Assembly (NCBI GenBank): GCA_965644295.1
Contig: CBFFRP010000437.1
Location: 1-64,000, forward strand
Source: Paraphysomonas bandaiensis
Lineage: Eukaryota > Chrysophyceae
DNA length: 64,000 nucleotides
Direction of reading: 5' to 3'
This document shows, in pieces, positions 10,264-21,572 of this stretch. A model generated the notes under the pieces. It did no database searches. It worked only from the letters and a program-made list of their open reading frames with translations, and had not been told where the DNA came from. The stretch's first letter is position 1, and each line of letters begins with the position of its first letter. A program made the translations under genes and the position numbers.

Positions 10264-12588
10264 ATGCCACACCCCTCCCTACTAGTTTTCTATCTAGCCA
10301 TCATCCATCTCCTCCACCACACCATTCTCAGCACCCCTTCCGGTGAGATTGATCAAGTAAACCCCCTCCATCACTCTCCGCGTATAGAATTTAACATTGA
10401 TCCCCTTCTTACTCATCATTCATGTGTGGTTTTCTCTGCGAAGGGGATATGGACAAAGCTGTCAGTTGACATCAATTTCAACCCACTACAAGAGATACTG
10501 GCCTACCCCTCAGATATTCTTCTATCAGTACATGAAATAGAAACAGACTCCTCTCATGCTCACTGTTTTCAGTATGGAGGGTATAACTATTATTATCCGA
10601 ACTGTGGACTCCTGTCCAAATGGCCGGATACTTGGAATACAGCGGCTTCAGGGCGATATATGAAGACAATAGATGTGTCCAGTGCCGGATTTTCAGGAAA
10701 TAAGGTTTATGAGTTTTGTATTGGAATGGGTTGGCATGGGGTTAATAGTGAGGTTTCTATTCGCGGAAGTATAGATTTTTATCAGTCTAATGTCTATGTC
10801 AGTGCTAATTTACCATCGCATGTACCATCATCAGTACCCACTCTTCCTTGGACTCCTTTAAACATCTCAATGACTTCACAACCTTCTCATACACCGACAC
10901 GGATACCGACTAATAGACCCACCGTCACCCCAACATTACTGTTGCCTCCATTACCCCAATCAATCCCCATCGACATCAGGTCATCATGTGACGAGTTGTT
11001 ATCTCTGTCGTTTGACACACTTCTAGCTGCCGGGGAGCAGACGTGTCTTACTGTTGCAGCTAGTGGGCAGTTGGACAGAGCGGTTGTCAATATGTTGTTC
11101 CGGAGAGAGTCATTTGGTGTGAGTGGCCCTAACGACATGACAGTTACTATCGAACAGGTTTCTACCAATATTGGTGTGTGGCTTGGAGGAGCGGAATATA
11201 TGGATAGCAGTACGTCGGACTATGAGTTCCAGCTGTGGCCAAAATCATGGCAATCCATTCGAAGCTTTAGTGAGAACTTCGCCGACCTCGATCTGACAGC
11301 TGCTAATATATCCGGCACTGGCTTATTTAGGGTGTGTCTCATGAACAGCTATGCACAAGCCGGTACTGTGAGATACATTGGTAATATTTCTCTTGCCTCT
11401 CTGACTACAGTGTGCGACATGGCACTACCAATTCCCTCGACTTCACCCTCCGCATCTCCGTCAGCGACTGTTGCGCCATCCACTACCGTGAGTCAGGTGT
11501 TAGAGTTATCTCAGCTCGAGAATGTTGCCCGCATTAAATTTGATCTAAAACTACGCGGTGGTGAGTCAGATTGCACTAATTTAACAATTGGAGGCCGCCT
11601 GCAAAACATATCTTTGAATTTACTATTTTTTGGAAATGGTGTTTCATGGGCCTCCGACTTTCTGATATCTGTCAGAGATAGAAGCACTGGACATTGTTTT
11701 CAAGTGTACGGATCTACAATTGACATTGTTTTGTTCGCATGCGATGGTGATAAACATTGGCCAGATACGATGAATGTAGGGGATATTACACATCATTCAG
11801 TTTCGATTGATGTTTTCTCCTTGATTGACGACGGCTTTAGAGCACATGAAGTAAGTGCTGCTATTAGGGCACTAAATATATTTTGTTCATGATCTTGTAG
11901 GTGTGCCTGATGAATGCATATTCTAGCTCTGGTTATGTTTCATACCAAGGCGATGTGGTGCTTACTGGATTAATTTCCACATTGATGCCTACACCTGTGA
12001 GTAAAATTTGCATATGCTGTACTACAGAATATTAACACACTCTTACTTTAGGTTCCGTCTTCAGCTCTTATTGTCAGACATGCTGTGCCGTCAAATATAT
12101 CTAGTGGCAGTTTTTTCGAAATTGTGCTTTTAATATGCATTGTGTCTGGGAGCTGTATGTGTTTCGTAGGGTTGGTTGCATGGTACCGCAGATATATGCT
12201 GATCTATACTCGTAGTGTTCCACTTTCTGATTACCCTGACATTGAATGTGGTGAAGAAGTCCGTAAATCTGCTGTGCCAGAAAACCCATGCTTTCGGTTT
12301 GTTGAACTTCTACGTATTCTGATTTGGTCTCGAGGCGATGAAGCGAGTGTGCTCAACCGCGTGCATATTGGTGAGAGTGCAGCTCGGAGCATTAAGCGAG
12401 AGAATGTAATTGATATGCAAGTAAGGCGGCGTGATATTCACATTGCACCAATAGAATTAGTCCAGGGGGATGGAGAAGACATATGTAGAAGTAATTCAGA
12501 AAAAAGTCTGGGTTTTCCAGTCGTGTATCGAGTGGGCCCAGATCACAGTACTGCACTTGGCACAAATGACATTATTGTGAAGTTCTAA
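10264..12588 (+). CDS. Type I membrane protein with three related extracellular domains
   Basis: Three exons fit: 10264-11850, 11901-11996 and 12052-12588, with GT-AG introns of 50 and 55 nt, both in phase 0. The protein starts with a hydrophobic signal peptide (MPHPSLLVFYLAIIHLL). Three repeats of about 140 residues follow. They share endings of the form FCIGMGWHG, VCLMNSYAQAG and VCLMNAYSSSG, and the first and third also share HCFQ and WPDT motifs. Ser/Thr/Pro-rich linkers separate them and look like mucin-type glycosylation sites. A transmembrane helix (VLLICIVSGSCMCFVGLVAW) precedes a basic cytoplasmic tail of roughly 130 residues. I do not recognise the domain family. The architecture fits a surface receptor or adhesin. 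The frame between 11850 and 11901 contains a stop, which supports splicing. Confidence 0.8.
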
Positions 12589-12785
12589 TAGTCGGTACAT
12601 GTATGTTTTATATAGTCTGTGTGATGTGTGATGCATGTATGTTTGATACGTTGTTTTACTGGGTACTGGGATTTTGTGTTAGATTTCAGCGCGTAGTATC
12701 AGCTTTATGTTGTTTTAAGAATGTCTTGTGTTAGATGAATGTAGTAATATATATACTCGTGAAATGTAAATTTGAATGTGTTGGA

Positions 12786-13081
12786 AATTGCTCATTTTAA
12801 GCTAGATCACAGAGAGAATTTGTCGTAAGACTAGATAGATTTATTAATAACGTTTAGACGAAATTGTGATAAACAACACCAACTCATTTTGATCCACACA
12901 TAATATCCTACATATGCGAGCCTCTCGTTATTAAACATATCTTGAAAGATCAAACTATTTCAGTTTCTCAATATCATCACAGCATTTGTACATCACTATA
13001 TTTCACTGTACTCTCGTACATTGCCTTCAAGTGACATACTGAATATACTAGAATACGATCCATATTCTAATACTCCCACTC
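12786..13081 (-). mobile_element. Solo or 3' LTR of a second copia family, with its polypurine tract
   Basis: Read on the minus strand this is about 287 bp beginning TATTAGAATATGG at 13072, just after a purine tract GAGTGGGAG (13073-13081). It matches 55643-55866 plus 57062-57125 on the plus strand at clearly over 90 percent by eye, so the two are inverted copies of one repeat. Upstream on the minus strand (about 13270) the translation ELNIADTF resembles the end of copia RNase H, suggesting this is the 3' end of a decayed element and not a solo LTR. That last point is weak. Confidence 0.7.
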
Positions 13082-13917
13082 ATGTAGAATGCAGTGAGAC
13101 AAAACAACAATAATCTAGTCCCATAGGTAAAATAGATGTGAAATCTTTTAAAGATACATATATAACTAGCAGTAAACTAGATATACAGTTAAACACACCT
13201 TTAACCTCTTCGGGGTCGTTTCTTCTGCTGCTTCTCCACTCTGTTTGACAGAATGTATCGGCTATGTTGAGTTCTGCTGTATAATGTGATATATATAATA
13301 TAATAATTTGCGCCATTGAAGTGAGTTAATAGTGTGCAATAGATGTGTTGATTTTTTATGGCACTAACAAGCCACAAGTTGATAGTGTTACTGCATTGCA
13401 AACTATCAAGTATCAAAGATCTCAAACTACACTCTGAATACTACACTCAAGATACTGTACATATCCTACACCCTACACCCTACACCATTCTGTCATCATA
13501 CACCGAATACATTTCTTTGCTGCTAGCTATCCACTACCCACTATACTGTACACTGTACACGTACTGTATACTGTATACTATCAAACCAAGCTTGGGTTTT
13601 AAACTATAACCGTTAGCTGAATAGTTTACCATCTTGGCTGACCATCATATATATCGCGCACAGACTCCGTGCAAGTACCCTACTACCCATCAGTGGGAAG
13701 TATGCTGTAACACCTTGGCGTTAAACTGTAGTTATCTTATTGTTCTGCTATCTCATCACAGTCGTATGAGGATATTGAGTGTTTGGAGAGCGTATAGGCT
13801 ATATGATGTAAATATATGGCCTCTACTTTCGGCTAGGAGTACCACGGGAGGCTATTATACTGTACAACGGATGTGGTTGTACATATTGTGCCTTATATGA
13901 CTGCTATTCATCGCTAC
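13082..13917. other. Non-coding, possible copia 3' remains at the left
   Basis: The left 250 bp may be the decayed RNase H end of the copia copy described at 12786-13081. The rest has short self-similar runs such as CTACACCCTACACC (about 13475). I see no gene. Confidence 0.4.
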
Positions 13918-14405
13918 GAGCCATCAACAAAGGTGGCCTCGCACGTTTTCGTTGTGTTTCTGTAGGGGATAAGTACCGGAGATATTTCTCCGGGAAAATG
14001 AAGTAAGCCACATACTATATAGTATATAGCCAGCAGATATTGTTCTGCCCACTCATAGCCTAATGCTTGTGTAGAAGTCTTTAGGCCATGACGAATAAAT
14101 AGGTATCCGGAAATGGACCCACCTGAAGGGTATCCAGGGTATTGGGATGCCTGCTGAAATCAAGCATCCGGGCTGTTCACCTTCAGGACTCAAAAATCCT
14201 TAAGTCAGCAGATGTTGCTCACTGCGTTTGCTTTGAGTGATAGAGCGAAAGGGGTTGCACCTTCGTGCTTGCGGTGTCGCCAAAGCAGCTTTCGTAGCGT
14301 TATATAGTAGGATATATATCAGAGTTAAGCACTAGTTAGTTATATTGCAATGATGCAGTAGTTCTGACTGTTAAATGCCTATAGCTAACAATCAGACATT
14401 CGCTA
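13918..14405 (+). mobile_element. SINE-like dispersed repeat, copy A (forward, near full length)
   Basis: This segment contains the family signature blocks in order: GATAAGTACCGG, GTAGAAGTCTTT, GCATCCGG, CAGCAGATG, GTGCTTGCGG, GCTTTCGTAGCG, and a tail with CTAACAATCAGACATTC. The same blocks occur in copies at 19043, 21110, 34675, 41435, 42770 and 62760. No terminal inverted repeats and no open frame are visible. The target duplication of this copy is not clear. Confidence 0.8.
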
Positions 14406-15445
14406 CTACGGATTCGTCGAGTGTGTCTACATGTGGACTTCACGGTGATATGACTCAGAAGGGTGATACGCTGCATGTATGCTGTTATAACTTATGTATT
14501 TGTGCATGCATTGTATAGCACTATTAACATGTTTATTACATTATTTTTATTACAGTGCTTCATCATATAGAGAATACACCACATAAACCATTACACACTT
14601 ATAATGCCACTAAATATGTATACCACACGCTGCACTGTACTAATTCTTGTCGAGTTGCAGATATCAAGAAGTAGACATCGGTAAAGCACAGTCATATACA
14701 TCCACACCCTGTGCTATCCTTATATGTCCTTCACAATACCGTTATATGCATGATATAGATAATGTACATGTGTTTGTACTTGACCCATTTCTTGTCACAA
14801 GCACTTCTTGCATGTATATGTGTCATGAATATAATGTATGTATAGTATATACACTCATTGTGCCATCTGAGGGTTCATTCATTGTTCTGAGGCTATTGGT
14901 GCACTTTGAGTGGTCTTTGTTACCATGGACATGATAAGTGTTCCTAGTATCAACATTTATCTCACCAGTTATGGTGTGATGGCATGCATCCACTCCATGC
15001 CTTGACACAGCAGTTATCGCTCATCTCCCTCACTTCTGCACTATCTTTTTCAACAATACGTAGAACTGTTGTTGCTTGTCCTCTACTAGGAATTCTTTCC
15101 TATTTGTAGCTACACACTTATTTATTATGCATGCTGTGGAGGAATACGGAGCGTATTCTGATTGGGTATGTTTTAGACCGAACAAATCCAAAAAAAGAGT
15201 GAGTTTTTAACTAGGAATTCCTAGGGTTCCAGGGGTTCCTACAACAAGAAAAAGAGGGATTTCTCCAGGAATTGGAAAATCGACCAACACTCAAACTGAA
15301 ACATACATATGCCTCTTTAAGATATCAAGATGTTCTTTTCATTGTTGTGTTACACTTCTGCAAGATATGACATCGAAATGACAGCGAACAGGTAGTTCAG
15401 TCTTCTAATAATTCGACAGCCATCGCCAAGTCTCTTATAAACACT
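14406..15445. other. Intergenic, no gene seen
   Basis: Only short open frames with no recognisable domain. The last 100-150 bp should hold the promoter and 5' leader of the papain-type protease that starts at 15446, but I see no specific element I can name. Confidence 0.4.
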
Positions 15446-16462
15446 ATGAACCGCATTCTTCTCGCTTCTGCTGGCCTTGCCCTTGCTGGTGCCAATCTCC
15501 ACGAACGTCACTTCTATGAAGAGAAGTTTTTCGACTGGCTCCAAGAGCACAAAGTCGAGGTCAAGAATGGTGGACACTTTATCCATATGCTTCAGAATTT
15601 CGCTAACAACCACGACCTTATTGAGACCACCAACTCTCAAAATCTCTCCTACACTCTTGGTCATAATAAGTTTTCCCACATGAGCTTTGAGGAGTGGCAG
15701 GCGCATGTAAGACTTGGTCTTGGCAAACCCAACCACCCCCCTGCTGAGTCCATCCATGAGGCCCCGGCTGATGTCAACGCACTTCCTTCCAGCGTTGACT
15801 GGGAGGCTGCTGGTGCCGTGACTCCAGTCAAGGATCAGGGAAACTGCGGTTCTTGTTGGTCCTTCTCTGCCACCGGTGCTCTAGAAGGTGCTTACGAGAT
15901 CAAGTACGGAAATCTGGAGTCCTTTTCTGAACAGGAGTTGGTGTCTTGCGACTATAGTATCTTGGGTGATCACGGATGTAATGGTGGTTTGATGGACAAC
16001 GCCTTCGATTGGGTAAAGAAGAATGGTGGTCTATGTTCTGAAAGTGACTACCCTTACACCTCTGGCACCACTGGCGAGAATGGTGACTGCAAACCCCATG
16101 CATCTTGCGACAACTCCAAGCTGGCTGTGAAGTCGTACACTGATGTGCAGACAAACAGCGACTCTGCTCTTATGTCTGCTCTTGTAAAACAGCCTGTGTC
16201 TGTTGCCATCCAGGCTAATCAACCCGCTTTCCAGCTCTACAAGTCTGGTGTCCTCACGGGCACTTGCGGTACCAACCTTGACCATGGTGTGCTTGCTGTG
16301 GGTTACGGCACCTGGACGGATGGTACCGACTATTATAAGGTAAAGAACTCATGGAGCTCTAGCTGGGGTATGGACGGTTATGTCCTAATCGAAAGAGGAG
16401 TGTCACAGAAAGGAGGCCAGTGTGGCATCCTTATGGGCCCTCCCAGTTATCCTAACTTGTAA
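15446..16462 (+). CDS. Secreted papain-family (C1A, cathepsin L-like) cysteine protease, zymogen
   Basis: This is an intronless 338-residue protein. A short signal peptide (MNRILLASAGLALAGA) is followed by an I29-type inhibitory propeptide (FFDWLQEHKVEV, NKFSHMSFEEW, about residues 27-95) and a mature domain from about residue 112. The catalytic Cys lies in DQGNCGSCWSF, the His in DHGVLAVGYG and the Asn in KNSWSSSWG; the oxyanion Gln is in VKDQGN. CNGGLMDNAFDWV and the QPVSVAIQAN segment are classical for the family. Length and order are normal, so the enzyme should be active in a lysosome-like compartment or outside the cell. Codon use is GC-richer than the flanks, as expected for a well expressed gene. 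The start is the Met that opens the signal peptide. Confidence 0.96.
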   Translation: MNRILLASAGLALAGANLHERHFYEEKFFDWLQEHKVEVKNGGHFIHMLQNFANNHDLIETTNSQNLSYTLGHNKFSHMSFEEWQAHVRLGLGKPNHPPAESIHEAPADVNALPSSVDWEAAGAVTPVKDQGNCGSCWSFSATGALEGAYEIKYGNLESFSEQELVSCDYSILGDHGCNGGLMDNAFDWVKKNGGLCSESDYPYTSGTTGENGDCKPHASCDNSKLAVKSYTDVQTNSDSALMSALVKQPVSVAIQANQPAFQLYKSGVLTGTCGTNLDHGVLAVGYGTWTDGTDYYKVKNSWSSSWGMDGYVLIERGVSQKGGQCGILMGPPSYPNL

Positions 16463-17123
16463 CCATTGTTGCCGATTGATTGAGAGCTGTCATGTTGTGT
16501 GTATATTATGGCTCTATCGGAATGTATACCCGCGAAAGTGCTGCATCCTTGAATTCAGCCCATGTCTCGTTGATTAATAGTTCTACTTGCTTGTTACTGT
16601 TTTTAGGCACGTAGTAATAATGCGGGTATTCTTTGATTGATCACTAGTGTTTTATTAGTTGTTAAATATTAGTTGCCTCACTTCGAGGGTGCTCACTTAG
16701 TATTGAGATAAAACTAAGCTACGTATGCATGGCTAAATAGTAAATAGGGGACAAGTATTTGCCAAATAAACTCCAGTGTTAGAACGGACAGATGACTGAT
16801 TTTAACTTTGCTCTATACAAAAATCGAAAACTTCACTTGTTGTACACAAGAAAGAATTAAATATTTTGTGCCCTCATTGTTTCTCAAAAACGTGCTTTTT
16901 TGACCTGAATTGTGTTCAATATCAAGTTATGACACAATTGGATGATTTACTAAGTTAACTGGACGTGTATTCACTCGTTAATCAAGTTAAGATGAGGGAA
17001 GATTAAAATAAATATAATAAACAATATATCACGTTATCTCTACTACCACTCATTTCTAGTACGATCTTATATCTAGATATCGTCACTATCTTCTTGTATG
17101 GTCAATATATATTCAGTTCTCAT
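16463..17123. other. Intergenic, AT-rich, no gene seen
   Basis: Downstream region of the cysteine protease. I see no open frame or named element before the CAGGGCTAGG terminus at 17124. Confidence 0.4.
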
Positions 17124-18140
17124 CAGGGCTAGGAAACAATATATTGAATTGCAATACATTGTACAATATATTGCAATATATTGTAAAATATATTGATTGT
17201 TCGACCGGCCAAAATTTCCATCAATATTGTTTCTGTTAAAGTGGCTCACAATATATTGCAATATATTGCAATCAATATTATGATAGTCATATGAGAGAAG
17301 ATCCTTAACTGTAGGGTAAAAAATATATAAATATCCGGAAAATAAGAAAAAAAGCCTATTTTTTATGTTATTTTCTATTTTTTATGTATCGCCAGCTCAA
17401 ACAATACTCTACACATCTCCACATGTATGTACAGTACCTCCTAATATAGTATATATATCCTATAGTGACAAGAAGAGACAACTGAACGATGAATGCATAC
17501 AAAAGTAGAGATATTTACCGCTGTTTTTGGAGTTCGGTTGAAGGCGAACCAAACAAGCACGAATTCAAAACCTGTGGGCGCATACGAGTACAGAAGATAT
17601 CGAATGGCTACAACAACTTGAAGAACCACACATCGTCACATGTATGATGGTGAGTGGGAGGATTCCATGAAGAAGTATTTTCCGGGTTGTCTGCACCCAT
17701 GGCCCCATGGATGCTTTTGTTTTCCAACCTTCGGGCAAAGCAAAAACATTTTTGAGAGTGGGTAGAGTGGTTAATGCTGATAATGTTTGCATTATTGTTG
17801 AGTTTTGGGGGACAACTGAGCTACAAACAGAAAGCTGGCAAATGATTCCAGTAATACATTTGTTTGAGTAAAACCGTCGTCTGTTATAACTTTTCAATAG
17901 TGTATAGGTGTGCCCCTAGTTGGATGTCATCTCATCAACTTAACCTTGCGGACAATGAACTCCTCGGGAGCAAAGAGAAGCGAAGTAGGAAGGAGTTGTG
18001 ACAAGACCTGCCCAATGCATTAGACCTCTCATTCGGCACGTAGACCTACTCATGGGGAAGTTTAAGCAGCCTAAGAATTAATTTTGGATGAATATGGTGA
18101 TGTTGACGTCAGCGATGATGGCTCAGAGGATGAGAACGAG
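17124..18140 (+). mobile_element. Decayed hAT-type DNA transposon (left end and N-terminal coding remains)
   Basis: The left edge starts CAGGGCTAGGAAACAATATATTG-like, matching the inverse of the right edge at 27326 (AATATATTGTTCCCTAGCCCTG). CAGGG termini are usual for hAT elements. Just inside are many CAATATATTG motifs and a CCATCAATATTG block shared with copies at 26854 and 59735. Near the right side an acidic coding remnant (DEYGDVDVSDDGSEDE, about 18085-18135) matches one in the 26854 copy. I did not find a right terminus, so the right boundary is only the end of visible homology. Confidence 0.6.
17522..17875 (+). pseudogene. Frameshifted hAT transposase N-terminus with BED-type zinc finger
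   Basis: The frame from 17522 reads CFWSSVEGEP, then CGRIRVQKISNGYNNLKNH and SSH, which fits a BED-type zinc finger layout (Cys, spacer, NLKNH, His) as found at the N-terminus of hAT transposases. After a stop the neighbouring frame continues YDGEWEDSMKKYFPGC, and from about 17711 another frame reads MDAFVFQPSGKAKTF to a stop near 17872. At least two frame changes show that it is dead. The BED assignment is by eye; the first Cys pair is incomplete. Confidence 0.45.
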
Positions 18141-19029
18141 GTGAATTTTTATTAGCTATAAGCAGTTGTGGGTTTGGTTGTCATAAGATCTTAATGACTT
18201 CTCATTACTTCTCATAATACAGTTAACAACTACTGTATTCTCCAGTAACCGTCATAATTCCAATATCTTAGAATTACAGCTTTTGATTGCTTAAACAGCA
18301 AAACTCAACATTCAATTGAAAGGACTTCAAATTCAACTTCAATATTCGTTTTGAAAAGAATATTTTTATTGATTACTGATTATGACATTGATGGTCACTG
18401 AAACGACGTTATCATTATATTACACAATTTTAGGGAGATGATGAACTAACTTTCAGCAGCAAATTTCAAGAAATAATTCGCTCTTCGTCGGACCACGGCT
18501 AATAAAATAGCAGGCACTAAAAACACAGACCGTACTTCGCACATAATATCTGGCATGCTTAAAATCTTGATAATTAGTTTGCTGAATTTTCACTTGAAAC
18601 ACGAAAAGGTATGGTTATGCATTCTCAGCCGCCACCGTATATATAATATATCACCATATTATTGTAATAATATGTATGTGCAGGTCAACTTTTTCGAAAG
18701 TTTTCGACAGAATATATATAGCATATAATATATATCAAAATATGTATAGTATATTTTTTATACATACATAAGATAGATGCATATATAACCAATGATATAT
18801 ATAACAAATCATTAATACCATCATATTATCGTAACTATAACATACCATCATATATCACATCACATACATATATATTATATAACATACCATAATAATCTAT
18901 ATATATATTATCAAGAATATCACAATTTATATAATATATATTATTATATAGCATGCCATATAGTTATATTATATGACCACACGGGTAATAAGGAGTTTAT
19001 ATCGTCCCGCGCTCAAAATTTTGAAACGA
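18141..19029. other. AT-rich intergenic, no gene seen
   Basis: From about 18630 to 18980 the sequence is dominated by TATA- and ATAT-rich runs with small palindromes. I see no coding potential. Confidence 0.4.
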
Positions 19030-19517
19030 GTTTTAAAATTTATATTGAAAGTCTTATTATTAGCAATAGACATTAAAAACCTGCACCAACTTAGTAGCTA
19101 TATGAATGCTAGACAAACTAGTTAGACCTCTATCTGTAATTAATCAGTACACACTTTTTTATCCTACTATTATTTAACGCTACGGAAGCTGCTTGTGCGT
19201 AACCGCAAGCACGAAGGTGCAACCACTTCCACTCTGAGTTCTTAAGGTGAACATCCCGGATGATTGACTTCAGCAGGCAGCCCAATACCCTGGTTACCCT
19301 TCAGGTGGGCCCATTCCCGGATGCCTGTTTATTCGTCAGGGCCCAAAGACGTCTACACAAGTGACACTTATTGGTGTTACCACACAAGCATTCGGCCATG
19401 AGTGGGCAGAAGAATATCTGCTGACTATGTTTGCGGCTCACGTTAGTTTCCGGTACTTACCCCCCAAAACACCACGAAAAGGTGCGAGTCCGACTTTGTT
19501 GAGGGTTTTAAAATTTA
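19030..19517 (-). mobile_element. SINE-like repeat, copy B (reverse), full length with 13-bp target duplication
   Basis: The element body is 19043-19504, inverted relative to copy A. It is flanked by perfect direct repeats GTTTTAAAATTTA at 19030-19042 and 19505-19517. The plus-strand body starts TATTGAAAGTC and ends GACTTTGTTGAGG. A 13-bp duplication without terminal inverted repeats fits insertion by target-primed reverse transcription, as for SINEs. I see no clear Pol III A or B box and no poly-A tail. Confidence 0.85.
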
Positions 19518-20279
19518 GACAAGGGACGACATAGCCTCCTTATCCCTCGGTTAAATTGTAGCTTATATTATCCTCATGATGTTGAAAACGTAATATTAGA
19601 TTGTATAGCTTGCTGCAACAAGAAAAAGGTGTTTCGTGATTAACATTAAGAAACAAATGATAATTCATATTGTTTCAAATGAATGGTATGTATACTGCAT
19701 ATGACATGATGGGAAAATAGCAATTGCACTATAGATCAACTCAAACAAATTTCTATATACAATAGCTACAACAAATGCACTCCTACCACAGAATAATGAT
19801 ACTGAGGGAATGGCAACTCGAGGTGTTGAAATTCGAAAATAAGTGTGATGATGAATTAGTGTGAACAGTTGTAGTCGTACGAAAGGCTTCTTATTGCCTT
19901 TAATGGGCATCATCATCTTATTTATATATAATATGCTTAACCTCTGCTAGAGCACCTGATTGAATGATATGTGTATGATATGAGCCACACAATATATATC
20001 CTGATATATATGCACAACACGTAACCCGAAGCCTGAATGAACTGGCTGTCACACTGCCCTTAACCACCGAACTATATACAACGCCAGATATGGCACTTTA
20101 ACTCTCCTGATATATTCTTGAAGTTGCTTTGAAGTCTTTCTTATGAAGGTAGATCGCTTGCACTGACAGCAGTCGAAATCAACAGTCTGCAGTAAATGGA
20201 TAAAATTTCAGATATATAGAAATATGTATAATAGAGCAATCAACGTTAGCTAATAACATAAATATATTAATACCAAACA
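19518..20279. other. Intergenic, no gene seen
   Basis: Short open frames only, without recognisable domains or good codon structure. Confidence 0.35.
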
Positions 20280-20836
20280 TTAAGTTACGACTTCCATGTT
20301 AGGCAAGAACAAGTTCTGTGTGGTGAATGGTGCCGATGCATCAGACTTGGATGCCTCGCCGTCATCGGAACGACTCCCGATATCTGCCACAGCAGTAGCA
20401 CCACAATCTCTGGATGCTCTGTATATAGGTTCCTCCATCTTCATGACAAGCCATGGCTTCGAGTCTCTCCGAACACATTGACCCATGATGACAGCTGAAT
20501 TTGGGAGAACAACACGGTGTGCTTTCAACTGCCCAATGTAGCCGTTCTCCAATCAAAAGAGGGATTCAAAGCTCCCTTTCGGAGTAGCTGTTGCAACACT
20601 TCGTTGTTACCATGAAACGCAGATGCTTTCGATAACTGTTTTGATAATTCCTTGACATCCTTGTGCTCAGCCTTCTTGTAACAAAAACTTGTCCGGTGGT
20701 CAGGAACGTCATAACCCTCTGAGGCACGCTCGTAAGTAGAAGCCTCAATGCAAACATCAAAGAGCGCTTCCTTCCGCTCTTCCAGGGTACACATCCCTCG
20801 CAAAGCAGGAAGGTCGTCAACCCTGGAATCTTTCAT
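20280..20836 (-). pseudogene. Unidentified reading frame interrupted by one frameshift (about 185 codons)
   Basis: On the minus strand a frame starting MKDSRVDDLPALRG runs about 95 codons. Near 20560 the coding sense passes to another frame, which continues GYIGQLKAHRVVLPNSAVI to a stop at 20280. The two halves abut with about 10 codons of overlap, so a single-base frameshift or sequencing error is the simplest reading. The first half is helical and charged; the second contains IMGQCVRRDSKPWLVMKMEEP. I do not recognise the family. It sits in transposon-rich surroundings and may be a decayed or captured gene. Confidence 0.35.
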
Positions 20837-21109
20837 ATATGTGTATGATATGAGGCAGGTAAAGTTGATCTCTCATTGAATACTAATTATTATTAATTAG
20901 AAGAAGTGCTTTATAAATTTTAGAACGCTCACGTTTTTTCCGGCCAAATATAATTGACATTCAAATATTCGGGTCACCACAGAAACTGAATTTTATCTTT
21001 TTTGTAGTGAATGTCTGATTATAAGCAACCTTAAGACAAGACCCCTTTGTATCCTATCCTACTACTTATCATTAATCTAGTGTTATAAAAAATGTGTAAT
21101 AATATATTT

Positions 21110-21315
21110 TATAGTAGCTAGTTAGAGTCAAAACTAGTGTATCGAAACAATTTAACTAACCAAGCCTTAACTCTGATATATATATCCTTCGATTCTGCGC
21201 TACGGAAGCTGCTTGTGAGTCACAGCAAGCACCAAATTGCAACCACTTTCGATCTCTGTACTTAAGGTGAACTAGCCCGAATGCTTGATTTCAGCAGGTA
21301 TCCCTACATTGTTAC
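21110..21315 (-). mobile_element. SINE-like repeat, copy C (reverse, truncated)
   Basis: The block GCGCTACGGAAGCTGCTTGTG followed by GCAAGCACCAAATTGCAACC and CAGCAGGTATCCC matches the 3' half of the family in reverse orientation, with the tail part (TAACTCTGATATATATATCC) to its left. The 5' half is missing, as expected from incomplete reverse transcription. Confidence 0.7.
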
Positions 21316-21452
21316 GTAATTGGTTCTAATGCTATCGTGTCTTGCTGTTATAGTATAACTGTTACACTATTAGGCTTTATTCTTCTTGTGAAGTCTTCAA
21401 CTAATACGAAGTGCATTTCTTATAGTATATTTCTCATTGTGTAAATATTATT

Positions 21453-21572
21453 ATGGAGGAGGAGCCTCAGCAAGAGTCGCAATATAGAGCTAAAGCCTAT
21501 CTTATTGGCAGTGTTAAGAGGATCTTGCTAGAGGGATATGATCCTTCTATCGATACATTCCATGAAGAACAG
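21453..21572 (+). CDS. Candidate first exon of an unidentified gene (40 codons)
   Basis: From ATG at 21453 a frame reads MEEEPQQESQYRAKAYLIGS then VKRILLEGYDPSIDTFHEEQ and ends at a good donor (CAG|GTATGG). The composition looks coding. A possible next exon after TTTTTAG at about 22155 would add only about 20 residues before a stop. It could be a short separate gene or an upstream exon of the methyltransferase at 22277, but I could not find a join that keeps frame. No family recognised. Confidence 0.3.

Noticed and set aside
13918-14405. The SINE-like family as a tRNA-derived SINE
   Set aside because: I could not find a credible A box and B box at usual spacing or a tRNA-like head, so I left the class open.
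17565-17897. 110-codon minus-strand frame
   Set aside because: The plus strand carries the more convincing BED-finger relic and the minus frame is AT-driven with no domain.
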